Source: Clostridiales bacterium (lineage in GTDB: Bacteria > Bacillota > Clostridia > Lachnospirales > Lachnospiraceae). From it: a DNA stretch of 64,000 bases. The translations under genes were made by a program, and so were the position numbers. The notes beneath the pieces were generated by a model that saw nothing but the letters and a program-made list of their open reading frames with translations, was not told the DNA's origin and searched no databases. The stretch spans positions 24,497 through 88,496 of the forward strand of contig DUNO01000010.1 in the NCBI GenBank assembly GCA_012839295.1, written 5' to 3'. The first letter of the stretch is position 1, and the number at the start of each line of letters is the position of its first letter. Shown one piece after another: positions 35,138-44,354 of the stretch.

Positions 35138-36004
35138 ATGAGTGAAGTAGAGGATAGTAAAACTCTTGGCAGCCCACTTGTATCTGTTATTATCAGAACG
35201 TGTGGAAGACCACATATATTAAAAAACGCTATTGAAAGTGTAGTCAATCAAGACTATGCAAATATTGAAATTGTTGTGGTTGAGGATGGTTCGAGCACCT
35301 CGGAGCACGTAGTAAGAGAATGTTGTAAAAAAGTAAGTTTTCAATATTATCACACGGCAGAGAAAGTCGGTAGAACAGTTGTGGGAAATTTGGGTTTACA
35401 AAGAGCTAAAGGTGAGTATTTTAATTTTTTAGATGATGATGATATACTATTTCACCAGCATATAGATGTTTTGGTAAGTGAGGCAGTTAAACACAATAAA
35501 TTAGTTGTATATGCTATTGCTGAAGAGCATCAAATTAAAGAAGGTGGTAAGACATCCTATCCTTATAAGGTGAAGAGAAAATTAGTCAAATTTGCTCAGC
35601 AATATAATAAGTTATTACTATGCTATAAAAATTATTTACCGATACAAAGCGTTATATTTCATCGGTCTTTGTTTGAACAATACGGAGGATTCGACGAAAG
35701 TCTTGACTATATGGAGGACTGGGATATGTGGGTTCGCTATTCGTCAGTTTGTGATTTCTTTTTTGTGCCTCAGATTACTTCAATTTATTATACACCCTAT
35801 AAAAATAGAAAAAAACAGGAACGTGACATTTTAATGAAAGAAGCGAGAAGAAAAATCATTTTAAAGCATTCAAATTATGATGTACATATAAATGCAGAAC
35901 AAATCAACAATGATATGGAGTATATACTTAATGTTTATACAAAAACAGGACTTTTCTTTTATATGAAAAAAATCAGAGACTTATTATTATATAAGGATAC
36001 GTAA
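35138..36004 (+). CDS. Family 2 glycosyltransferase
   Basis: A 288-residue GT-A enzyme: VSVIIRTCGRPHILKNAIES, VEDGSST, metal motif NFLDDDDILF, and a C-terminal acceptor segment with YMEDWDMWVRY. The same VSVI-RTCGRP, DDDD and EDWD-WVRY blocks recur in the C-terminal half of the two-domain enzyme at 39306, so the two genes share ancestry. GAGGAGATAAA precedes the ATG. AT-rich codon use like its neighbours. It lies 8 bp before wzm, consistent with making the glycan exported by Wzm/Wzt. Confidence 0.87.
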   Translation: MSEVEDSKTLGSPLVSVIIRTCGRPHILKNAIESVVNQDYANIEIVVVEDGSSTSEHVVRECCKKVSFQYYHTAEKVGRTVVGNLGLQRAKGEYFNFLDDDDILFHQHIDVLVSEAVKHNKLVVYAIAEEHQIKEGGKTSYPYKVKRKLVKFAQQYNKLLLCYKNYLPIQSVIFHRSLFEQYGGFDESLDYMEDWDMWVRYSSVCDFFFVPQITSIYYTPYKNRKKQERDILMKEARRKIILKHSNYDVHINAEQINNDMEYILNVYTKTGLFFYMKKIRDLLLYKDT

Positions 36005-36012
36005 GGTGGACA

Positions 36013-36804
36013 ATGAAAGATAAAATTAGTAAAAAAACGAGTGAGATTATATTTATTTGGCAATTTGCTATGGATGATTTTAAAGCAAAATATGCTGGGT
36101 CGGCATTAGGGGGAACGTGGGCTTTTTTGCAGCCTATAATTACGATTGTTCTTTATTGGTTTGTATTTCAATTGGGATTTAAAACACAGTCCGTAGGAGA
36201 TTTTCCTTTTATTTTATGGCTATTATCTGGACTTATACCATGGTTCTTTTTTAGTGATGCAATATCAAATGCAACTGCCAGCATGATGGAATATAATTAT
36301 TTAGTAAAAAAAGTGTTATTCAATGTAAATATTCTTCCTTTGGCCAAAATAGTATCTTCTTTATTGGTTCATTGCGTGATGATTCTTTTAACAATTATTA
36401 TATATATGTTTTTTGGATATTGGCCTAATGAGTATTACCTTCAAATACCGATGTATGTGATATATACTGTTATATTGGTATCGGGAATTGTATATATTAC
36501 TGCAACCTTATACGTTTTTTTCAAAGATACAATTCAAATTGTGTCAATTGTTTTGCAAGTCATATTTTGGCTGACGCCTATAGTATGGCAATTTGATGTA
36601 ATGCCAGCAGTAACAAGAAAAATACTGATATTTAATCCAGTATATTATATTGTAAATGGTTATAGAACTATTTTTATATATAAGCAATGGATTGGGCAAA
36701 ATGCTTGGATGACAGTGTATTATTGGGTGATTGCTCTTTTGTTACTAATTGTGGGTCTAAGGTTGTTTGCTAAATGCAGAGAACACTTTGCAGATGTATT
36801 ATAG
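36013..36804 (+). CDS. wzm: Polysaccharide ABC exporter permease (Wzm/TagG family)
   Basis: A 263-residue ABC-2-type membrane protein with about six transmembrane helices, preceded by an amphipathic N-terminal segment containing FAMDDFKAKYAGSALGGTW, the conserved ABC-2 start. Exports lipid-linked polysaccharide across the membrane together with the ATPase encoded 8 bp downstream. Further typical features are LSGLIPWFFFSD and VIFWLTPIVW. Ribosome binding site AAGGTGG. TagG-type wall teichoic acid transport is an alternative, but the partner ATPase has a Wzt-like carbohydrate-binding tail. Confidence 0.92.
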   Translation: MKDKISKKTSEIIFIWQFAMDDFKAKYAGSALGGTWAFLQPIITIVLYWFVFQLGFKTQSVGDFPFILWLLSGLIPWFFFSDAISNATASMMEYNYLVKKVLFNVNILPLAKIVSSLLVHCVMILLTIIIYMFFGYWPNEYYLQIPMYVIYTVILVSGIVYITATLYVFFKDTIQIVSIVLQVIFWLTPIVWQFDVMPAVTRKILIFNPVYYIVNGYRTIFIYKQWIGQNAWMTVYYWVIALLLLIVGLRLFAKCREHFADVL

Positions 36805-36812
36805 AGGTAGAT

Positions 36813-38120
36813 ATGGAAGAAAATAATGTAATTATTATAGAAAATATAGTGAAAAAATATAATTTATATGCTAAACCTCAAGATAGATTTCGAGAAGCGA
36901 TGGGATTAAAAAAGAAGTCGTTTCATAGTGAATTTTATGCATTGAACGATATTAGTTTTTATGTAAAGAGGGGAGAGACGGTAGGCATTATTGGGACTAA
37001 CGGTTCTGGAAAATCCACCTTATTAAAAATTATAACTGGGGTGTTAGTGCCTTCGCAAGGAAACGTCCATGTGCATGGACGTGTATCAGCATTATTGGAG
37101 TTAGGAGCTGGTTTTAATCAGGAATATACAGGCCTTGAAAATATATATTTAAATGGTAGGATGATGGGATATTCAAGGAAGGAAATGGAGAAAAAAGTAG
37201 ATGCTATCGTTGAATTTGCAGAAATTGGTGAATTTATAAATCAACCAGTGAAAACATATTCAAGTGGAATGTTTGCTAGGTTAGCATTTGCGGTTGCTAT
37301 TAATGTTGAACCGGATATTTTAATTGTGGATGAAGCTCTTAGTGTTGGTGACTTGTTTTTTCAGAATAAATGCTTTAAGAAGTTTGAGGAATTAAAAAGT
37401 AGGAATGTTACAATTCTGTTTGTTTCGCACGATATAGCTAGTGTGCGCCAAATGTGTTCACGTGTATTGTGGATAGAAAAAGGGAAACAAATTATTTTTG
37501 ATCAGAGTGATAAAGTCTGTGATATGTATATGGATATGAAACGGAAAGATATGAATAAAGCTTTTACAGGAGAGATGAATGAAGAAAGTAAATATCTCGA
37601 GTGCAAAGATAGACATGGAGTTGCAATGTTCCCTAAAATTGTATGGAAAGAATCTTCAATATACTCAGATAAGTTACAAATTGAATCAGCATTCATTACA
37701 GATCGTAAAGGTGTAGTAAATGTACTTGAAATAGATAATAGCTATACGATCCATGTGGTAGTGAGATTAAATGAGGATATAGATAAACTCATAGTTGGAG
37801 TTGTGGTGGAAAATAATAAAGGTATTCCTTTATACGATCTTAATAACTATATTAACACTGGAAAGGTAATAAGAGGTAATCGTGGTCAGATTATAGAAGT
37901 AGAATTTAGATTTAGGTTACCACGAATTATGAAAGGACAATATCTTATGTCAGCAGCTGTTGCTAAGGGTACACAAGAGCAGCATATTATGTTGACTTGG
38001 CTACATGGAATACAGACAATAGAAATTATTAATAATGGTTATAATTCATCCTATATTGAAATACCTTCGGTAGTTGAATGCAATATATATGATGAAGAAA
38101 AAGTAAAATTTGTAGGATAA
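36813..38120 (+). CDS. wzt: Polysaccharide ABC exporter ATPase with carbohydrate-binding tail (Wzt)
   Basis: 435 residues from ATG 36813 (AGAGGTAG ribosome binding site); the longer open frame overlapping wzm is unlikely. The N-terminal ATPase domain has Walker A GTNGSGKST, signature YSSGMFARL, Walker B ILIVDEAL and switch His in FVSHD. After about residue 250 comes a beta-rich domain of about 180 residues that resembles the Wzt C-terminal domain, which in E. coli O9a recognises the methylated/phosphorylated chain end before export. This matches the next gene, a methyltransferase. The extended tail distinguishes it from TagH-like proteins without such a domain. Confidence 0.92.
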   Translation: MEENNVIIIENIVKKYNLYAKPQDRFREAMGLKKKSFHSEFYALNDISFYVKRGETVGIIGTNGSGKSTLLKIITGVLVPSQGNVHVHGRVSALLELGAGFNQEYTGLENIYLNGRMMGYSRKEMEKKVDAIVEFAEIGEFINQPVKTYSSGMFARLAFAVAINVEPDILIVDEALSVGDLFFQNKCFKKFEELKSRNVTILFVSHDIASVRQMCSRVLWIEKGKQIIFDQSDKVCDMYMDMKRKDMNKAFTGEMNEESKYLECKDRHGVAMFPKIVWKESSIYSDKLQIESAFITDRKGVVNVLEIDNSYTIHVVVRLNEDIDKLIVGVVVENNKGIPLYDLNNYINTGKVIRGNRGQIIEVEFRFRLPRIMKGQYLMSAAVAKGTQEQHIMLTWLHGIQTIEIINNGYNSSYIEIPSVVECNIYDEEKVKFVG

Positions 38121-38130
38121 GGAGACAGTA

Positions 38131-39264
38131 ATGAGCGGGCATTATAATGGAGAGAGATTTCTACCAGATGAATCTACTGGAGAGATAGCTATTGAACATT
38201 ACCAAAGATACCAATTGGCTATAAATTTTGTGGCTGGAAAGAAAGTTTTAGATGCTGCTTGTGGAGAAGGATATGGAAGTAATTTACTTGCAGAGACAGC
38301 GTGTCAAGTGATTGGTCTGGATATAGATATAGATACGGTTGAAAGGGCAAACGAAAAATACGGAACCTCCAAGTTATCTTATGTCCAGGGCAACATTGAG
38401 AAGTTGCCTTTTGATGATGAAGTATTTGATGTGGTTATTTCTTATGAAACGATTGAGCATGTAGATGGCGTAGCACAAAATAATTTCTTAAAAGAGATTT
38501 GCCGAGTTTTAAAATCAAATGGTATCCTTATTATGTCAACACCAAATAAGGCGGTATATACAGATTTGGTCAGAGGAGAAAATAAGTTTCATATAAAAGA
38601 ATTTTATGTAAATGATTATCTTGAATTTTTGAACAACTTCTTTTGTAATATAGATATCTTCTGCCAATATCCTAAAACAGGATATTTTATTACTCAAGAA
38701 GGTGAAGAAAATAATATCATTTATAAAGGAATAAGAAAAGAAGACAGTAGATATATTATAGCTATATGTTCAAATTGTGACTTAAAATATGAAATAGATA
38801 CGGCTAGGTTCACTTATTTTGATAGTAAAATGTATTATTTTTTACATGCCCATACACATAGGTTAGAGTCTGAAATTATAGAAATGAAGATTGATATAGA
38901 TGATTTTGAGAAAAAACAAAATGGAACAATCGAAGAGCAGAAGAACTATGTTGTGCACTTAGAAAATGATTTAAAAGAAATAAAAAGGTATAATGAAATT
39001 TTAGAGAGTGATAGAGGAAAACAACATAAATATATTATTCAACTGGAAAATTATTTGAAGGAGCACAAAGAATATATTAACAAATTGGAAAATGATATAA
39101 AGGATGTAAAAGAATATAATGGAGTTTTAGAAAATGATAGAGGAAAACAAAATGAGTATGTTATGCAATTGGAAAGTGATTTGGAAAAACAAAAGGAATA
39201 TATAACTCGTTTAGAAAAAGATATAAAGGAAAATAATGTTTTTTTACGTAAGAAAAAAAAATAG
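38131..39264 (+). CDS. SAM methyltransferase with repeat-built coiled coil (WbdD-like chain terminator?)
   Basis: A 377-residue protein. The N-terminal part (about residues 20-180) is a class I methyltransferase with VLDAACGEGYGS (SAM loop), GLDID, GNIEKLPFDDEVFDVVISYETIEHV and a LIMSTPNK segment. From about residue 235 to the end it is a coiled coil containing two exact-length 42-residue repeats (residues 272-313 and 314-355) plus a partial third. The design recalls WbdD of E. coli O9a, whose methyltransferase caps the growing chain and whose coiled coil acts as a length ruler; the WbdD kinase domain is absent here. Adjacent wzt with a carbohydrate-binding tail supports this. Its 5' region is partly duplicated at 34671. 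Confidence 0.82.
   Translation: MSGHYNGERFLPDESTGEIAIEHYQRYQLAINFVAGKKVLDAACGEGYGSNLLAETACQVIGLDIDIDTVERANEKYGTSKLSYVQGNIEKLPFDDEVFDVVISYETIEHVDGVAQNNFLKEICRVLKSNGILIMSTPNKAVYTDLVRGENKFHIKEFYVNDYLEFLNNFFCNIDIFCQYPKTGYFITQEGEENNIIYKGIRKEDSRYIIAICSNCDLKYEIDTARFTYFDSKMYYFLHAHTHRLESEIIEMKIDIDDFEKKQNGTIEEQKNYVVHLENDLKEIKRYNEILESDRGKQHKYIIQLENYLKEHKEYINKLENDIKDVKEYNGVLENDRGKQNEYVMQLESDLEKQKEYITRLEKDIKENNVFLRKKKK
38944..39231 (+). repeat. 126-bp tandem repeats encoding 42-residue coiled-coil units
   Basis: Unit 1 at 38944-39069, unit 2 at 39070-39195 and a 36-bp partial unit from 39196. Both full units encode a 42-residue pattern with Y at 2, LEND at 6-9, Y at 16, LE.DRGKQ at 20-27, Y at 30 and QLE at 33-35, i.e. 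six heptads with a 14-residue sub-period. In-frame gain or loss of a unit would change coiled-coil length by about 6 nm without breaking heptad phase. Confidence 0.9.
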
Positions 39265-39305
39265 ATTGGCTTATATAGAATATATGGAAGAACAGGAGAG
39301 AAAAG

Positions 39306-40979
39306 ATGGATTTAATATATGTCTCATATAATTCTGAAAAATGGATAGACAAGTGTTTTTCTTCAATCATGCGTTCAGAATATGATTTGAAAGCAGTATC
39401 AATTTATGTAATTGATAATAAATCAACAGATAATTCCCTGAAGAAGTTGAAGGAAAATAGAAGTGCATATAAAAACGATCTTAAGGATTTCGTTATTATT
39501 GAAGCTAAAGAAAATTTAGGATTTGGTAAAGCCAATAACTTAGGTTTCAAGCAAGGAAAAGATGACATAGCATGTTTCTTTAACATTGATACAGAATTAT
39601 ATCCAGATACTCTAAAGAATTTAGAGAGGGATATTATAGAGTCTGATGAAATGATTGCTCTATGGGAGCTTAGACAGTTCCCGTATGAGCATCCTAAAAT
39701 GTATGATCCTTTAACACATGAGACAACATGGTGTAGCGGGGCAGCATTTGCTATAAGAAGGGATATTTTTGAACAAATACACGGATTTGATGATGCGATT
39801 TTTATGTACGCAGAAGATGTAGATTTAAGTTGGAGGATTCGATCATTTGGTTATAAATTAAAATATGTTCCAAATGCTGTGATTATGCACTATTCATATC
39901 AAGAGGCAGGAGAAATAAAACCTAACCAATATGTAAACAGCATTATTAATAATATTTTGCTGAGATATAGATTTGGTGGAATACGAACAATATTAAAAGG
40001 ATATTTATTTTTTTGGGGTTGTCTATTAAGACCACCTGTTTTCGTGAACTCAAAAAAGGTATTGATAAAAGCTTTTATTAGACACTTTTGGAAGATCCCT
40101 CACTTTTTGAGAGGTAAGTATTGCGGATCACAAAAAAGAATCGTTCCATGTTTTACAGGATTTGATTATGCACCCATAAGAGATGGGGCATTTTATATTA
40201 ATGAATTTTCTGAACAGCAGCCTTTGGTTTCAGTAATAGTGAGGACCTGTGGTAGACCAGAAGTACTTAGAGAGACTTTGATATCATTAAAAAATCAAAC
40301 ATATCCGAATATTGAAGTTATTGTTGTTGAAGATGGACAAGAAGTAGCAGAATATATGATTAAAAATGATTTTAAGGATTTAAATATTCGCTATTATGCT
40401 ACCGGGAAAAAGGTTGGAAGGTCGAAAGCTGGTAATATAGCCATGGAAATGGCGAGTGGAAAATATCTAAACTTTTTGGACGATGATGATTTGTTTTATG
40501 CAGAGCATATAGAAGTGTTGGTTAAGACATTAGAAAAATCAAAAAATAAGGCAGCATACGCATTTGCTTTTGAGACACCGATTGAAATACATAGTAAAGA
40601 ACCGTATGTTTATACAATCTATAATTATTATGGAGTTCATAAACAGAAATTTGATAAAATAAAACTATGTTATCATAATTATATACCAATTCAGACCATT
40701 ATGTTTGAAAAAAGTCTGTTTGAAAATTATGGGGGTTTAGATGAGAGTTTAGAGGCACTTGAAGATTGGGATTTATGGGTGAGATATTCGCTGCATACTG
40801 AATTTGATTGCGTAGAAAAAACAACATCAATCTATCGGGTTCCTAGAAATAAAAGTGTGAATAATAAAAGACAAAAAGAATTGGATAATGCTTTGACCGT
40901 TGTACGAAATAAACATAAATCTTATATGCAGACAGTTAGTGTATATGATGTTGCAATGATGTATCAGAATCAGATGTAA
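39306..40979 (+). CDS. Two-domain glycosyltransferase (GT2-GT2 fusion)
   Basis: A 557-residue cytosolic protein with two GT-A domains. Domain 1 (residues 1-260) has VSYNSEKWIDKCF, NLGFGKANNLG, CFFNIDTELYP and MYAEDVDLSWRI, typical of WcaA/rhamnosyl GT2 enzymes. Domain 2 (about 310-550) has VSVIVRTCGRPEVLRETL, VVEDGQ, NFLDDDDLFYAEH and LEDWDLWVRYSL and is closely related to the enzyme encoded at 35138. It probably builds the repeat or an adaptor using two linkages. Sits directly downstream of the putative chain-terminating methyltransferase. Confidence 0.87.
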   Translation: MDLIYVSYNSEKWIDKCFSSIMRSEYDLKAVSIYVIDNKSTDNSLKKLKENRSAYKNDLKDFVIIEAKENLGFGKANNLGFKQGKDDIACFFNIDTELYPDTLKNLERDIIESDEMIALWELRQFPYEHPKMYDPLTHETTWCSGAAFAIRRDIFEQIHGFDDAIFMYAEDVDLSWRIRSFGYKLKYVPNAVIMHYSYQEAGEIKPNQYVNSIINNILLRYRFGGIRTILKGYLFFWGCLLRPPVFVNSKKVLIKAFIRHFWKIPHFLRGKYCGSQKRIVPCFTGFDYAPIRDGAFYINEFSEQQPLVSVIVRTCGRPEVLRETLISLKNQTYPNIEVIVVEDGQEVAEYMIKNDFKDLNIRYYATGKKVGRSKAGNIAMEMASGKYLNFLDDDDLFYAEHIEVLVKTLEKSKNKAAYAFAFETPIEIHSKEPYVYTIYNYYGVHKQKFDKIKLCYHNYIPIQTIMFEKSLFENYGGLDESLEALEDWDLWVRYSLHTEFDCVEKTTSIYRVPRNKSVNNKRQKELDNALTVVRNKHKSYMQTVSVYDVAMMYQNQM

Positions 40980-41126
40980 TGAATAAGGAATTTGATAAAT
41001 GAACAAATTAAGCATGGCACAATTTATTCAAGGTAAGGAGTAGAATTGACATAAAAACCGCAAAATCTTCGGGTAATAAAACTTTTGACTATACATTTAA
41101 AAAAAATTATATTTTTTGGAGGAAGC

Positions 41127-42200
41127 ATGAATATCTCAGAAGCATTGAAAAATAAAAGAAACAACTTTGATTTGATTCGGCTTATAGCAGCAGTAATGGT
41201 TATTTATTCTCATTCATATGCTTTGTGTGGTAAAACTGACCCAGGCCCTTCGTTTTATCAGCAGACATATGGTGGATTAGGAGTTGCTATTTTTCTTATG
41301 ATTAGTGGATTCCTTGTGACTTTAAGTTGGTTTAAATCTGAGAATTTGAGCGTGTTTCTCAAGGCACGTTGTTTGAGGATATTTCCAGCGTTGATTTTTG
41401 TCATATTTATAACTACATTTATTTTGGGACCTATTGTAACATCATTACCATTACCACAATATTTTAGCAATCCTGATACATATAGATACTTAAAAACAAT
41501 AACCTTATTTGATGTGCGCTATTATTTACCAGGGGTTTTTACCGACAATGTATACCAATATGCCGTAAACGGATCTTTGTGGTCACTGGTATATGAATTT
41601 ATTTTCTATCTGATAGTAGCATTTTTTGGAGTTACAGGTTTGCTGAAAAGAAAGTCAGTTACTATTTTTTTATTTGCGATAACCTTAACGTTATCTTCAT
41701 TGAATGCATTTCCGACATTTCATATATACACGATATATTTTTCTCAATTTTTACCGCTTTTTACGTACTTTACTGCGGGAATGTTATTTTACATTTTTAA
41801 GGATCATATACCATTAAGTAAAAGTTTTGCGGCTATAAGTATTTTAGTTCTAATATTAGCATCATTTTTTTCGGGATTAAATATTAGCTTATTTATTATT
41901 TTTGGTACTTATTTAATCTTTTTTATAGCTTTATCACCAGATATTAAGCTTCCGCAAATATCAAAGGTTGGTGATTTTTCTTATGGACTATATATTTATG
42001 CCTTTCCAGTACAGCAGTTTGTAGTGTGGATTTATGGAAATAAAATAAGCCCAATAAATAATTTTATGTTATCGACAATTATTGCTCTGTTTTTTTCTGC
42101 TTTTTCCTGGCATATTATAGAAAAAAATTTTTTGAAATTAAAAAACCATGCAATTATGCCTACATTAATGAAAATTAATCCGTTTAAAGTTAATGACTAA
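41127..42200 (+). CDS. Acyltransferase 3 family membrane protein (O-acetylase)
   Basis: A 357-residue polytopic membrane protein of the OafA/YrhL acyltransferase family that transfers acyl (usually acetyl) groups to sugars. Starts at ATG 41127 after GGAGGAAGC. Features: NNFDLIRLIAAVMVIYSHSYAL with the conserved R and H, GGLGVAIFLMISGFLVTLSW, a central VNGSLWSLVYEFIFY motif, and roughly ten hydrophobic helices. No SGNH tail. Very AT-rich. Likely decorates the exported polysaccharide. Confidence 0.9.
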   Translation: MNISEALKNKRNNFDLIRLIAAVMVIYSHSYALCGKTDPGPSFYQQTYGGLGVAIFLMISGFLVTLSWFKSENLSVFLKARCLRIFPALIFVIFITTFILGPIVTSLPLPQYFSNPDTYRYLKTITLFDVRYYLPGVFTDNVYQYAVNGSLWSLVYEFIFYLIVAFFGVTGLLKRKSVTIFLFAITLTLSSLNAFPTFHIYTIYFSQFLPLFTYFTAGMLFYIFKDHIPLSKSFAAISILVLILASFFSGLNISLFIIFGTYLIFFIALSPDIKLPQISKVGDFSYGLYIYAFPVQQFVVWIYGNKISPINNFMLSTIIALFFSAFSWHIIEKNFLKLKNHAIMPTLMKINPFKVND

Positions 42201-42489
42201 ACTATCGATGTTGTGAGGCGGCATCTTATTTTACAATAAATCTCCTGAATCATAGAAGTGCTTATAGAAAATTTAATCGCATTATTAGGCGAGACATATT
42301 CCAATGTCGAAACTAAAAGTTTTTAATATGATGGAAAACTATGGAATTTATGGTTGGATTTATTTTAATTTTAAGTATCAATTGTCATTTTGCAGAAGAA
42401 AAACTGGAAAGTTAGAATGTATGAAGAAACATTAAAAAGCCATAGGAGTTTGTAGCGATTAAAGTGAATTATTAATTGGAGGGTTGCAT
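42201..42489. other. Spacer with no recognisable gene
   Basis: About 290 bp of AT-rich DNA. A 35-codon open stretch from about 42330 has no good ribosome binding site and no recognisable similarity. The GGAGGG ribosome binding site of the next gene lies at the end. Possibly remnant sequence from recombination. Confidence 0.4.
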
Positions 42490-44244
42490 ATGTTATATTT
42501 GATTTCTGCAGTGATTTTAATTATCGCATTAATGATTTATCCCAAAAGTGAAAAAAAACATAATATTTTACAGTGGCTACCTGTAGTAGTTATTGCTTAT
42601 GAATGTTGGACATGTTTTCTAACGGGATTAATGACAATTATTCATATTGATGTAAATATGTATACAGTGGCTATATGTAATATTATTCTTAGCGTTTTTC
42701 TTATAATAAGAATATTTAAGTGCAAAATAATTCAAAAGTACTATATAAAAATTGAGGATATAGTTTTTTTTGCTATCTATATATGTGTGATATGGTTAGT
42801 GTGGATAAATAGATATACTACTGATTTGCTCATTAGATTCGAAACAAGTGATCCAGGAACCCATTTAAAATTTGCGATGGATTTTATTAATAATCAAGCG
42901 GTAAATGGTATGTATTTAGGACAAGTGACAAATGGGTTGTTTATAGAAGGGCTATTTAAATTTTTTTCAGGAGCCTATGTGTATAAGACATTTATAATTA
43001 AGTATGGAATTAATTTTTTTATAGCCGGATTAATGTTTTATGCTGCCACTATAGGTTATGCTGATAAATTTTATAAAAAATTTATTGTATATGCAGTAAC
43101 TATGATATATATTTTAGGGTATCCATACAATGATATGATTTTTGGCTTTGTTTATTTGCAAATGACAATAACAATTGTATCTTATCTATTATTGGTAACA
43201 TATTTCTATTTAGAAGCTGAAAAAAATAATTATATATATATGATATTAATTTCGCTAGGATGTTTAGGTGTTGGAATCGGATATACTTTATTTGCACCTA
43301 TTACATTTATTGCAATTTTAATAGTTGTAATTTATAAGGCAAATAAAGAAAAGTGGTTGATTGGAAAAAGATTTTTACATAAAGAATTTATAAAAGTAGG
43401 ATTAGAGATATTTTTAATTCCATCATTATTCACAATATGGTTTTTGATAATTCAGCCATTAATTGAAAAAGATTATATCAGTTATGCTAGTAGTTTAAAT
43501 ATAGAAGGTTATATATATAGAAACTTGTATTCGGATTTCTTATTATTCATTGTTTTTTCAATATATGGTATTATAGTTACTTTAAAAAATAAGAAAATAA
43601 ATTTGAATTCAATACTTTTAATATTAAGTACATTTTTTTACGTATTTTTCTATATAATGATGATTGATAAAAAAGTGTCAACTTATTATTTTTATAAAAT
43701 TAATTACTTATTATGGTTGTTAATTTTAGTAAGCTTTACAATTGGAATTTTAGAAATGATCGATAAAGAAAAAAAATTTGTAATAAGCTATCTAGTGGTT
43801 ATATTAATGCTTTTTACAGTGAGATTTACGGATTTTGAACAGACTTATAATGCTAAAAATGTAAACTATATTCCATTTAGTGATTCGGAATCATTTTTTC
43901 ACATATACACAACAAATAAAGTTCTTAATGAACGAAAATCTGAAGTAAAGATTGACTTGGTTAATATTAGTAATGAAGTAAATAAATCATATAAAGATGG
44001 AAGATGTGTATTTGTTGGCAATTGGCTGGAATGCTTTTGGTATGAAGCATTGACAAATCAACGATTTGAATCTGGTTATGTACAGAAACCGGTAGATAAA
44101 TTAATGGAGGAATTCTATTATGGACAAAGTGGAAAATATATTGTGATACTCAAAGAGAGTGAGGAGTATTTAAATAATCAGTCATTATTTGAAAAGCTAG
44201 AGAAGGTATATGAAAATGATTATGCTATTATTGGCATTAAGTAG
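42490..44244 (+). CDS. Large polytopic membrane protein, probable GT-C glycosyltransferase or polymerase
   Basis: A 584-residue protein with about 12-13 predicted transmembrane helices and a C-terminal soluble domain of about 120 residues. Starts at ATG 42490 behind GGAGGG. A loop after the third to fourth helix contains FETSDPGTHLKFAMDF, with acidic residues placed as in GT-C enzymes that use polyprenyl-phosphate sugars. The genes behind it (a DPM-like transferase and DUF2304) support that: such sets transfer a sugar from undecaprenyl-phosphate on the outer face. Alternatively it could be the Wzy-type polymerase for the Wzx flippase downstream. Extreme AT content suggests foreign origin. Confidence 0.65.
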   Translation: MLYLISAVILIIALMIYPKSEKKHNILQWLPVVVIAYECWTCFLTGLMTIIHIDVNMYTVAICNIILSVFLIIRIFKCKIIQKYYIKIEDIVFFAIYICVIWLVWINRYTTDLLIRFETSDPGTHLKFAMDFINNQAVNGMYLGQVTNGLFIEGLFKFFSGAYVYKTFIIKYGINFFIAGLMFYAATIGYADKFYKKFIVYAVTMIYILGYPYNDMIFGFVYLQMTITIVSYLLLVTYFYLEAEKNNYIYMILISLGCLGVGIGYTLFAPITFIAILIVVIYKANKEKWLIGKRFLHKEFIKVGLEIFLIPSLFTIWFLIIQPLIEKDYISYASSLNIEGYIYRNLYSDFLLFIVFSIYGIIVTLKNKKINLNSILLILSTFFYVFFYIMMIDKKVSTYYFYKINYLLWLLILVSFTIGILEMIDKEKKFVISYLVVILMLFTVRFTDFEQTYNAKNVNYIPFSDSESFFHIYTTNKVLNERKSEVKIDLVNISNEVNKSYKDGRCVFVGNWLECFWYEALTNQRFESGYVQKPVDKLMEEFYYGQSGKYIVILKESEEYLNNQSLFEKLEKVYENDYAIIGIK

Positions 44245-44354
44245 TTGTACTAAAATAAGTGATTCACATGGCGAAAAAATGGGCCAATTTTACTTATGCA
44301 TGGTTGACCATTTATGCTATTAAGAAATATTCACATATGAAGAGGGGGTTAAGC

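Noticed and set aside
41046..41079. Promoter with perfect TTGACA upstream of the acyltransferase
   Set aside because: TTGACA is present at 41046 but no -10 box lies at 16-18 bp.
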